Of a DNA stretch of 64,000 nt, positions 56,014 to 64,000 are shown in pieces. Source of the stretch: Huiozyma naganishii CBS 8797 (Eukaryota; Ascomycota; Saccharomycetes; Saccharomycetales; Saccharomycetaceae). The notes beneath the pieces were generated by a model that did no database searches, was not told the origin of the DNA, and was given only the letters and a program-made list of their open reading frames with translations. The stretch spans positions 509,604 through 573,603 of the forward strand of contig NC_035922.1 of assembly GCF_000348985.1 (NCBI RefSeq). Reading direction: 5' to 3'. The position numbers and the translations under genes are program-made. The stretch's first letter is position 1. Every line of letters starts with the position of its first letter.

Positions 56014-57420
56014 ATGACCACATCGATGTCATATAGGAAGAGGAACATACCGAAGGATGTCACAAACAATACAGCCAACTCATCTCCTTTGCTCAAGAGA
56101 CAGCGAAAATCCAACGATAACAATGGAGGCTTCGAATCGCAGAATATATGGAAAAACTTGGAAAGAATAAGAGCCAGTATGTTTGATGCCGATAAAGCTA
56201 TAAAGAACAGCTGTCTGTTTGTGCCGATCCTTGCCAACTCCAGGTCTCAAGCATGTGTCAACCTTTTGCATGACTATATTTCTTCTGATAAATTGAAATT
56301 AGTCAGGGTCGGTAAGCGTACTGCTTCATCCGCACCTGCATATATCGCTTTGAAAAACTTCAGTGTTTTGGACTGTTGCTTAGCACTTACTGCATTGTTT
56401 GCCGTGAAAGATAAAAGTTGGGTTCGACAATATAATGAAGAAGTTTTAACTATATCCGAGACGGTTCGCATAGGAGGCAGCGTGTACTTCCCAAAGAATA
56501 CTCTTTGGAAAACCCATAATAATGTGCTCTCTGACCCTAACTTTTACATCTCCAAATCCACCATGTCATCCATCTCAGAGTTTCAAGAGTATCATTTGCA
56601 ATTATCAACAAATGAAAGCATGACTTATTTCATCAATGGAATAGGTAATTTTATCGTTTCACTGAAGTTTGGCAAGCTCAAAAAAGATATGGATAAAAGC
56701 TTTTCGTTGGCTTTAAATTCCTACAACAACTCTATCAATCTAAGCATATACGAAACATTGCTGGGGCCCGATGCACTATTAGATATGAAAACGGTAACAA
56801 CACAAAACTCACCCTTAATTGAAAGGTCAAAGAAGTTCATGGAAAGCTATATCCACAGTTTAGTACACGGAGAGACCCAACCGGGTAAAATGCAACCAGT
56901 AATGCAAAATAATTCAGTGAAGGAAACGCCAAGGGAAACCCCCATCGTTACCCAAAGATATAGAAGTAATGTGCTTCATACCAGCCGTATGCAAACGGTG
57001 AGGACGACTCAACCCGTTAATCAAGGCAGCCCGAATAATGAGACACACAATGCCCACTATAGAAGGCCAGAGGAGGTAAAATCCTATTGTCTGACAACTT
57101 TGAGAGCTTCAATGGACCTGGTAAAAAAGAAACAAGCACAACAAATCTTCAAAGCGTACATTACATGCCCGAAGCAAGGATATCTGGACAAACTCACTGA
57201 GAAATTGGAAGACATACAGTCCAAAACCAGTTGCAATGTAGTTGTTCTACACTTAAATAATATTCATGAATCAGAGCCTTGGTTCGATTCACTGAAAATT
57301 AACCGTTCCGCAACTGCTTCACCACCGCCCCCAAGTACTATGAAAATCATAAGCGTTGGGGGGGTTGGTGAATATATAAACCGAGCGTTGAAGATGATAG
57401 AAAAGATTTTGGACTCTTGA
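56014..57420 (+). CDS. SNU56: U1 snRNP component Snu56
   Basis: Yeast-specific U1 snRNP protein involved in 5' splice-site recognition. The product is 468 aa (492 in S. cerevisiae). Shared blocks are the N-terminal IWKNLERIRAS, the mid-region LKNFSVLDCCLALTALFA, and a C-terminal domain at about 355-468 (KSYCLTTLRASMDLVKKKQA, CNVVVLHLNNIHES, MKIISVGGVGEYINRALK). A second ATG at 56026 is also possible. The position matches YDR240C. Confidence 0.9.
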   Translation: MTTSMSYRKRNIPKDVTNNTANSSPLLKRQRKSNDNNGGFESQNIWKNLERIRASMFDADKAIKNSCLFVPILANSRSQACVNLLHDYISSDKLKLVRVGKRTASSAPAYIALKNFSVLDCCLALTALFAVKDKSWVRQYNEEVLTISETVRIGGSVYFPKNTLWKTHNNVLSDPNFYISKSTMSSISEFQEYHLQLSTNESMTYFINGIGNFIVSLKFGKLKKDMDKSFSLALNSYNNSINLSIYETLLGPDALLDMKTVTTQNSPLIERSKKFMESYIHSLVHGETQPGKMQPVMQNNSVKETPRETPIVTQRYRSNVLHTSRMQTVRTTQPVNQGSPNNETHNAHYRRPEEVKSYCLTTLRASMDLVKKKQAQQIFKAYITCPKQGYLDKLTEKLEDIQSKTSCNVVVLHLNNIHESEPWFDSLKINRSATASPPPPSTMKIISVGGVGEYINRALKMIEKILDS

Positions 57421-57660
57421 CTCAGCTGTATCGAGTGAAATATATACCTAGGCATTTAAGACCATTTTTTCTATTAGATTAACTCGTGGTTACATAATAC
57501 GGGATTAACGTTTTTATTCTAATTTTTTCCTTCAATGCCCAAATTTCTGCCAAGCTCAGTTAGCATATGTGCAATGTTTGAACTTTGGTACTTGACAGCG
57601 ACGGCCAATGGAGTAGTCACAGTGTAACCTGCATAATTAGACAACGCAATACCTGGCACA

Positions 57661-60231
57661 ATGTTTGGAAATCACTCAAATAACAAAGGCAAACGAAGAT
57701 CATTCTTCTTTTTGGGTACTGAATCAAGTAGCACGGCTACACCACCCTCCACAACTAAAGGCAAAACGAGTACCAAAACTGGTAGTAGATCACAAGCTAA
57801 ACCGTCACACACGTCAGAATCAAGTAAAAGTCAGCATCAGGTAGTGCAGCCATTATCAAAAGCGCCCCTGAACACGCCGTCGAGCGTTGATACCAATAGA
57901 CGAGACCAAACATCTGGGGATAACAATGTTTCAAAGAGCAAGGAAACAGAAATACCCAAGAATAAAACTCCGGCATTGTACAATACACCTTGTCAACTAA
58001 CTATGGATACGGAAAGTACTGAAAGGAAACTTCACAGCACCAATCCATTTAATAACCTGGCAAATAATGTCCAAGACCCTACTCCACGGACAAAAACGCG
58101 AACGAGACGCCCACCACCGCCGGAATTGGACATGGACCATATAAAGAGGTTAGCTGATTTAGAGAAGGTAGAGCTTGCTACGAATAAGCCTAAGGTAAGT
58201 TCCGAAAGACATTTGGAAGATACTATACAAACCGCCGAAAGCATGGCGTCGCCGAGAAAGACGTTTCCATTTGAGGACAAAACCTCAAATGATAAGAATA
58301 ATGAGGCAATTGCCGATGGCAATCGTGTTCATAGAAAGAATCGTTCGCAGGCAGAACAATTGGTAGACGACATTGACGTATTTTTAGAGGAGAATCCAGC
58401 TAGTTTGATTGCCGCAAACGAAGAAAGTGGTCCAGATGACTATTTAAAAGCGAATGGGAGCACTGATTCTCTAAGCGTCAGCTTAAAAGGTACAGAAAGC
58501 ATGGAAAGTTCTACTGCAAATATATCCCCCTTAGATTTTGGTGGTGAGAGAAATAATCTTTCCCACATGGTTGAAGGCGACCAACGCGAAACCACAAATT
58601 ATCCTGGGTATTTAGATGGTGTTGATAATGCGCAAGATTTGCTTACGTCTGATTCCAAAAGTTTTGATAATAATCTGAAAAGTGGAGAGAGTAACGAACA
58701 GTTCTCCTTCAGCAATTCTATTGTTAAGACTCGAACGAACGAATGGGTACCTCACTTGAATATTGAACCACCTCCAAATGATATACTAGGAGATAATCTT
58801 CGAAATGGTGGTGATTCGAGAAAATCAACCAATCCATTCCTTGACATAGACGATACGGAGGCAGTACAACAATCTTTCATGGGGTTGAACCATCACGTTC
58901 TTGGGGACGCAAATTCTATATCAGCGCGCGAAATTGCTGATCAGAATGACAGTGAATTATTAGAACATGTGGTTTCTTATTCATCGGACGATGCTGTGAT
59001 TCAGGATAATGCTGCAGTAAGAAAATTCAGGGTTGTCAATGAAGATCACGCCACCTTTTATTTTAACGGTAATGATGATAATGGTACTAACGACGACGGA
59101 GAAGATGAGAAAGAGGAGGGAAGTGATGACAGCGATAGTTTGATGGAGAGTAGCAGCATGACTATGGACATTGTGCCACCAACTTTTGATAATTCGAATC
59201 ATAGCCCAGTGGTAACCGACAGTTCTAGGGATACTATCCTGAACTCACATCTGGAGACCAATCGCACTTTCACACCAACACTCACGAATGATCCATCTTT
59301 TGCTGGAAAGGATCCCTGTTTGGATTCAAGATCAGCCCTATTTACGCCAACATCTCAAAAAAGCCGATCGAGTGCGCGAGATGAAAGGCCCTTTCCGAAG
59401 TTGGAAGCCCAAACTTCCAGCCCCTCCAAAAAATCCAACTCCCCAGCTTCGAAGAGCACAAAGAGCTTTATTTCGGTCGCGGATTCATCAACAAAGTCAG
59501 ATCGACCAAGTAGACTCATTTCAAGCTATGTGGAAGAGTTAAGATTAAAATATTATAAAACTTCCAATTTCTTACAAGCACCTCCCAATCTACCATTGTC
59601 GTTGAAGCAAAAGAATAATCTTGTTCAGCCCAAAAACATCAGAGTTAAAATAAGGACAAATACGAAACAGATTGGGATCAAACATGGAAAAGTGAAGCAA
59701 AAACTATTAACGCTGGAAACACCCAACGATGAAAACTCAAATCCAGACTTCAACAGTAAACTTCTCCAGAGTGGGGTGAACGTCGACCATACAAAAGAAT
59801 TCCATAGGTTTTTCAACAAGGATTTACCCCTTGGTAGTGATGATGACGAATTTAATGAGCATGACACAAATGCAGATGGTGATTTGCGTTCAGACTATAT
59901 GAAGGATATTCCTGGGGACGAGGCCTACAACAGTGACGACGTAATGGCTCCATTAAGGAAACCAGGCCATGAAGTTTCAAGAAGTAACACAACTTCTAGT
60001 TATTACACGAGGTCCAAAAATAAACTCAAGAAAGCGGGCATGATAGCAGATGATAAACCTAGCTTGCCCGCAAACATTTCGGTGGATAAGTACAGGAAGG
60101 AAGAAGCTGCGAGGAAGTCAAGGAGTAGATCTACCTCGGTATATTCAGTAGATTCGAAATACCTGAACTCGAAAGTCTCAGGAACGTCCGGTCTACATGT
60201 GGCGAACCCGGACTCAGATGACGAGTCATAG
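57661..60231 (+). CDS. YDR239C homologue, large disordered protein of unknown function
   Basis: 856 aa (764 in yeast YDR239C). Mostly Ser/Asn/Asp-rich low-complexity sequence with basic patches. Conserved-looking islands are the basic N-terminus (RRSFFFLGTESS), KTRTRRPPPPELDMDHIKRLADLEK at about 145-170, and a region at about 615-665 (SRLISSYVEELRLKYYKTS...KNIRVKIRTNTKQIG) followed by an acidic stretch. No catalytic domain is visible. Identification rests on these islands and on its place between SNU56 and SEC26. Confidence 0.82.
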   Translation: MFGNHSNNKGKRRSFFFLGTESSSTATPPSTTKGKTSTKTGSRSQAKPSHTSESSKSQHQVVQPLSKAPLNTPSSVDTNRRDQTSGDNNVSKSKETEIPKNKTPALYNTPCQLTMDTESTERKLHSTNPFNNLANNVQDPTPRTKTRTRRPPPPELDMDHIKRLADLEKVELATNKPKVSSERHLEDTIQTAESMASPRKTFPFEDKTSNDKNNEAIADGNRVHRKNRSQAEQLVDDIDVFLEENPASLIAANEESGPDDYLKANGSTDSLSVSLKGTESMESSTANISPLDFGGERNNLSHMVEGDQRETTNYPGYLDGVDNAQDLLTSDSKSFDNNLKSGESNEQFSFSNSIVKTRTNEWVPHLNIEPPPNDILGDNLRNGGDSRKSTNPFLDIDDTEAVQQSFMGLNHHVLGDANSISAREIADQNDSELLEHVVSYSSDDAVIQDNAAVRKFRVVNEDHATFYFNGNDDNGTNDDGEDEKEEGSDDSDSLMESSSMTMDIVPPTFDNSNHSPVVTDSSRDTILNSHLETNRTFTPTLTNDPSFAGKDPCLDSRSALFTPTSQKSRSSARDERPFPKLEAQTSSPSKKSNSPASKSTKSFISVADSSTKSDRPSRLISSYVEELRLKYYKTSNFLQAPPNLPLSLKQKNNLVQPKNIRVKIRTNTKQIGIKHGKVKQKLLTLETPNDENSNPDFNSKLLQSGVNVDHTKEFHRFFNKDLPLGSDDDEFNEHDTNADGDLRSDYMKDIPGDEAYNSDDVMAPLRKPGHEVSRSNTTSSYYTRSKNKLKKAGMIADDKPSLPANISVDKYRKEEAARKSRSRSTSVYSVDSKYLNSKVSGTSGLHVANPDSDDES

Positions 60232-60579
60232 TGGGCAACTCCCGCCTAAAATAAAATTAATAAAAATGCGATCTGCAGCATCAAATTAGGAGAAGGTTGG
60301 ACACATCCAAACAAAACCAAAAAGGACTAGCTAATATTTGTACTTTCTGTACTCAACCATCATTAATGATTCGTCCAACGTGGCAATGCTTCAACAGTGA
60401 AGGCCTTGCACATACGATCCTGTTCAACTGTTACCCGCCTGTACTTTTCACGTGAGATCAACTTCTGGCAGTAAGTGAAAAATATATAATCTTGCCAACA
60501 AACACGAAAGTATGTTGAAAGAGGGAATAGTTCAATTGGACAGTGATAGCATACCAAGCAAGACTCGACACCGCAAAAA
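60232..60579. promoter_or_regulatory. SEC26 upstream region
   Basis: 348 bp with no gene; a TATA-like AATATATAA is at about 60480-60488. Confidence 0.35.
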
Positions 60580-63480
60580 ATGAGTGGCCAAGACCCCGCG
60601 TACACTTTGGTGTTTGATCCGTCACCAAATCAGGAGACCAACACAGCTTCTAGTCTCCAGAAGGCTTTGGAAAAGGGATCTGATAGTCAGAAAATTGATG
60701 CCATGAAAGGCATTCTGGTGACTATGTTGGAGGGGAACCCCCTTCCAGAATTGCTAATGCACATCATCAGATTTGTCATGCCTTCAAAGAACAAGAAATT
60801 GAAGAAGTTATTGTACTTTTACTGGGAAATTGTCCCAAAGCTGGACGATGATGGCAAACTGAGGCACGAGATGATTTTGGTGTGTAACGCCATTCAACAT
60901 GATCTCCAGCATCCAAACGAATACATCAGAGGGAATACCTTGAGATTTCTAACTAAACTGAGAGAATCTGAGTTGCTGGAACAGATGGTCCCTTCCGTCC
61001 TGCAGTGTTTGGAGTATCGTCACGCATACGTTCGTAAGTACGCCATTTTGGCTATTCTTTCCATCTACAAGGTTAGCGAACACTTGTTGCCAGATGCAAA
61101 GGATATAATCAACAACTTTTTGGTGGTTGAAACTGATCCAATTTGCAAAAGAAACGCATTCTTGTGTATCGCCGAACTGGATCGTGACATGGCTCTTCAA
61201 TATCTTGAAAATAACATCACAGATATTGATGGATTAGATCCACTTCTACAATCTGTCTTTGTTGAATTCATAAGAAAGGACGCCACTCAGATACCTTCAT
61301 TGAAACCCCAGTATATTGATCTTTTGTTGGACCTTTTGACCTCTACCACATCTTCAGAGGTTATTTTTGAAACTTGTCTAGCCCTCACCACGTTGACCGC
61401 CAACTCCGCAATTTTGGTTAAAGCAGCAACCAAGTTGATCGATTTGGCTGTAAGAGTCTCCGATAACAACGTCAAGCTGATTATCTTGGACAGGGTGCAA
61501 GATATTAACGAGAACAACCCAGGGGCTTTAGAAGAACTGACTTTGAATATCTTACGTGTCCTCAACTGCGAAGATGTGGATGTCCGCAGTAAGGCGTTGG
61601 ATATCTGTATGAACTTGGTCACTTCCAGAAACGTTGAGGATGTGCTCCAATTACTGAAGAAAGAGCTACAAGCTACTGTAAACCATAGCAACATGGACAG
61701 CTCCAAGAAGTATAAGCAATTACTAATCAAGGCAATCAGTTCGGTTGCCTCCAGATTCATGGAGATGGCTGCTAATGCTGTTTCCCTACTATTGGACTTC
61801 ATCAGTGATTTGAACTCAACTGCTGCCAGCGGGATCATCGCCTTTGTCAAGGCTGTCGTAGAGAAATATCCTGAGCTAAAACATGAAATATTGGATACTT
61901 TAATTCGTGCTCTAGATGACATCAAATCTGCGAAAGCTTATCGTGGAGCTCTGTGGATTTTAGGTGAGTATGCCGAAACTGCTCCCGACATCCAAGCATC
62001 ATGGAAACACATTCGTTCCAGCGTTGGCGAAGTTCCAATTTTACAATCCGAAATGAGAAAGAAGAACGAGGGGGAAAATGAGGAAAAGAAAGAATCTGAA
62101 CAAGAACAAAAGCCTACTGGTCCTACGATTTTGCCGGACGGTACTTACGCCACAGAAAATGCTTACGGTTTGAAGGAAAGATCAAAATCCGAAAGAAAAG
62201 TTGAAGAGGAAGTCAGACCCCCAATGCGTAGGTTCATTCTCAAAGGTGACTTCTACACTGCAGCAGTTTTGGCTAGCACCATTGTTAAGCTCGTTTTGAG
62301 ATTTGAAAAATGCTCCAACGATGTTAGCATAATCAATGCTTTGAAGGCTGAAGGTCTGTTAATTTTGGTAAGTATCGTCAGGGTTGGTCAAAGCTCCATT
62401 GTTGACCGCAAAATCGACCAAGACTCCTCCGAAAGAATACTTAATGCCGTTGCCATTTTGATGGATGGAAGTGACACCAAAGAAAAGTCCGAGGAAACTG
62501 CTTTGCTCAACCTCGCCTTTTTGGATGCCACCAAATCATCTTTCGAGAGACAGTTGTCGCTGTCAAAAACAAAGAGCTTGAAGAGGTCAGTTAAAGACGT
62601 TGCGAAAAATGCGACACCTATTGAAAGTACCATTTCCTTTAGACAGCTGTCTAACTCTAGTACCACTGGCGCGGATAAGGACAGTATCGATCAAGACTTG
62701 GAATTAGCAATAAGAGGAAGTGCTGCTCAAGCTGCTCCTGAATCATTTGTTTCAAAATTAAAGAAGATTGTGCAATTGACAGGGTTCTCGGATCCAGTGT
62801 ATGCGGAAGCGTATATCACAACGAACCAATTCAATGTCATTCTTGATGTTTTATTGGTGAATCAAACTAAGGAAACTTTGAAGAATTTGCACGTTCAATT
62901 TGCTACTCTGGGTGACTTGAAAATAATTGACATCCCAACAAGTGCTAACGTGGTTCCTCATGGTTTCCACAGGGTCACTATCACGGTGAAGGTTTCCTCC
63001 GCGGACACAGGTGTTGTCTTTGGTAACATTATATACGACGGTGCCCACGGGGAGGATGCCCGTTACGTTATCATGAACGACGTTCACATCGAGATTATGG
63101 ATTACATTAAGCCATCAGCGACAAGTGACGAGCAATTCCGTACCATGTGGAATGAATTTGAATGGGAGAATAAAATTTCAGTCAAATCTCAACTTCCCTC
63201 ATTGCACAAGTATCTGGAGGAACTAACTACAGGCACTAATATGGGAGTTTTGACACCTGAGGAAGCGCTGGGTGAGGAAGACTGTAGGTTTTTGAGTTGC
63301 AACTTGTATGCGAAGTCGTCTTTCGGTGAAGAGGCGTTAGCAAACCTGTGCATTGAAAGAGACCCATCGACGGAAGAGATTGTCGGCTATGTTCGTATCC
63401 GTTCAAAGGGTCAAGGGTTAGCTCTTTCTTTAGGTGATCGGGTAGCCTTGATTGCCAAAAAAACAACAAAGTGCAGTTAA
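60580..63480 (+). CDS. SEC26: Coatomer subunit beta (beta-COP, Sec26)
   Basis: Essential COPI coat subunit for retrograde Golgi-ER transport. The product is 966 aa (973 in S. cerevisiae). The N-terminal HEAT-repeat adaptin-like solenoid spans about 20-530 (EYIRGNTLRFLTKLRESELL; HAYVRKYAILAILSIYKVSE). A charged linker (about 490-510, rich in Glu/Lys) separates it from the C-terminal appendage domain at about 680-966 (YAEAYITTNQFNVILDVLLV; FLSCNLYAKSSFGEEALANL). Complete and intact. Confidence 0.98.
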   Translation: MSGQDPAYTLVFDPSPNQETNTASSLQKALEKGSDSQKIDAMKGILVTMLEGNPLPELLMHIIRFVMPSKNKKLKKLLYFYWEIVPKLDDDGKLRHEMILVCNAIQHDLQHPNEYIRGNTLRFLTKLRESELLEQMVPSVLQCLEYRHAYVRKYAILAILSIYKVSEHLLPDAKDIINNFLVVETDPICKRNAFLCIAELDRDMALQYLENNITDIDGLDPLLQSVFVEFIRKDATQIPSLKPQYIDLLLDLLTSTTSSEVIFETCLALTTLTANSAILVKAATKLIDLAVRVSDNNVKLIILDRVQDINENNPGALEELTLNILRVLNCEDVDVRSKALDICMNLVTSRNVEDVLQLLKKELQATVNHSNMDSSKKYKQLLIKAISSVASRFMEMAANAVSLLLDFISDLNSTAASGIIAFVKAVVEKYPELKHEILDTLIRALDDIKSAKAYRGALWILGEYAETAPDIQASWKHIRSSVGEVPILQSEMRKKNEGENEEKKESEQEQKPTGPTILPDGTYATENAYGLKERSKSERKVEEEVRPPMRRFILKGDFYTAAVLASTIVKLVLRFEKCSNDVSIINALKAEGLLILVSIVRVGQSSIVDRKIDQDSSERILNAVAILMDGSDTKEKSEETALLNLAFLDATKSSFERQLSLSKTKSLKRSVKDVAKNATPIESTISFRQLSNSSTTGADKDSIDQDLELAIRGSAAQAAPESFVSKLKKIVQLTGFSDPVYAEAYITTNQFNVILDVLLVNQTKETLKNLHVQFATLGDLKIIDIPTSANVVPHGFHRVTITVKVSSADTGVVFGNIIYDGAHGEDARYVIMNDVHIEIMDYIKPSATSDEQFRTMWNEFEWENKISVKSQLPSLHKYLEELTTGTNMGVLTPEEALGEEDCRFLSCNLYAKSSFGEEALANLCIERDPSTEEIVGYVRIRSKGQGLALSLGDRVALIAKKTTKCS

Positions 63481-63731
63481 CTCGTGTTTAGAGGCCACTG
63501 TATATTGAACCGCGTAATATAGCAACTATATACTAGATCTTTATAATGTCAAATGTATGATAACTCCATTATTTTTGATAATTGAAACACAGCTACTTAA
63601 TAAATCACTGTTAGTTAGAAAAACAATGAAGACATAATGGGTTTGCATTAACTTGGCCTAGTGCGGGTGTTTATTTACAGTTTTTGTGAATGTTATATAT
63701 ATATAGCCTTTTATATACAGTAGATGTCCTT

Positions 63732-64000
63732 TCAACCACTCTTCTCTTCATTAAATGGTAATTGGAAAGCACTGATTAGCGTTCTTGCCCGGTCATCTGT
63801 TTCAGCATTGGTTTTAATTGTTACATGGAACCCAAAAGTTTTCGGCCATAAATCCTGGTTAGAGTCAATCTCTGGGAAAAACTTCACATCGTTTGCTGTC
63901 AGGCCAAATGCAATGTTCCCAAATGTATCACCAGATGTCACACTTATACCTTTGTATTCTCTGATTCTTGGCAAGACAATTTCCGTCAACGTCGTTAAAA
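63732..64000 (-). CDS. MRPL7: Mitochondrial large ribosomal subunit protein uL5m (Mrpl7), C-terminal part
   Basis: Mitoribosomal protein of the uL5 family. About 88 codons are visible before the right edge; the frame stays open to 64000, so the start is outside the window (the yeast protein is 292 aa). Conserved blocks are [36 protein letters not shown] and the family ending [20 protein letters not shown]. It is convergent with SEC26, matching YDR237W-YDR238C. Confidence 0.92.
   Translation of the reverse strand, partial: LTTLTEIVLPRIREYKGISVTSGDTFGNIAFGLTANDVKFFPEIDSNQDLWPKTFGFHVTIKTNAETDDRARTLISAFQLPFNEEKSG

Noticed and set aside
1..64000. CRISPR arrays, bacterial operons, prophage or horizontally acquired clusters
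   Set aside because: No direct-repeat arrays or prokaryotic-type genes; every confident gene has a yeast counterpart in near-conserved order.

Overview
This window is nuclear DNA from a budding yeast of the Saccharomycetaceae, probably a species that descends from the whole-genome duplication (WGD). Nearly every gene has a recognisable Saccharomyces cerevisiae counterpart. The genes are intronless and closely packed, there are two eukaryotic tRNA genes (one with an intron), and CTG is read as leucine at conserved positions. Gene order follows single S. cerevisiae tracks (YBR166-155, YDR483-481, YDR256-237) without interleaved genes from the sister WGD tracks. That is the pattern of a post-WGD genome. 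All synteny statements come from memory of the S. cerevisiae gene order.

Layout. (1) 1-3,200: TYR1 (cut by the window edge), POP7 and PEX32, then tRNA-Ala(AGC) with a solo LTR inserted just upstream of it. (2) 3,970-21,200: EXO5, YSY6, TOS1, CSH1, CDC28, IFA38, AMN1, ICS2, SLI15 and CNS1, in YBR163-YBR155 order. (3) 21,400-27,000: a KRE2-type mannosyltransferase with a broken reading frame, CWC21, PHO8 and a divergent MNN9 homologue (the YDR483-481 neighbourhood). (4) 28,000-53,000: CTA1, RMD5, CHL4, MET32, EGD1/BTT1, PAM1, YDR249C, YDR248C, VHS1/SKS1, TRS23, MNN10, PEX5, PRP28 and AMD2. (5) 53,000-55,200: a gene-poor stretch with intron-containing tRNA-Tyr(GTA), LTR-like relics and a perfect 18-bp hairpin. 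(6) 55,190-64,000: NHP2, SNU56, YDR239C, SEC26 and the C-terminal part of MRPL7.

Functional themes. Several genes serve Golgi mannosylation and the cell surface (KRE2, MNN9-like, MNN10, CSH1, TOS1). Two serve peroxisomes (PEX5, PEX32), and CTA1 is a likely peroxisomal catalase. Others act in the cell cycle and at kinetochores (CDC28, AMN1, SLI15, CHL4), in splicing (CWC21, PRP28, SNU56) and in vesicle traffic (SEC26, TRS23). They are chromosomal neighbours, not an operon-like system.

I found no convincing new multi-gene system. The most interesting signals are enzymes that have lost key residues or frame: an amidase-signature protein whose nucleophile serine is tyrosine (AMD2), an MNN9 homologue whose DXD motif is DSQ, and a KRE2 gene with at least four frame changes. 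Also notable are a solo LTR with intact target-site duplication at tRNA-Ala, rearrangement junctions that coincide with tRNA/LTR sites, and several promoter motif clusters. A run of 12 N inside one gene marks this as draft sequence, so frame breaks need checking against reads.
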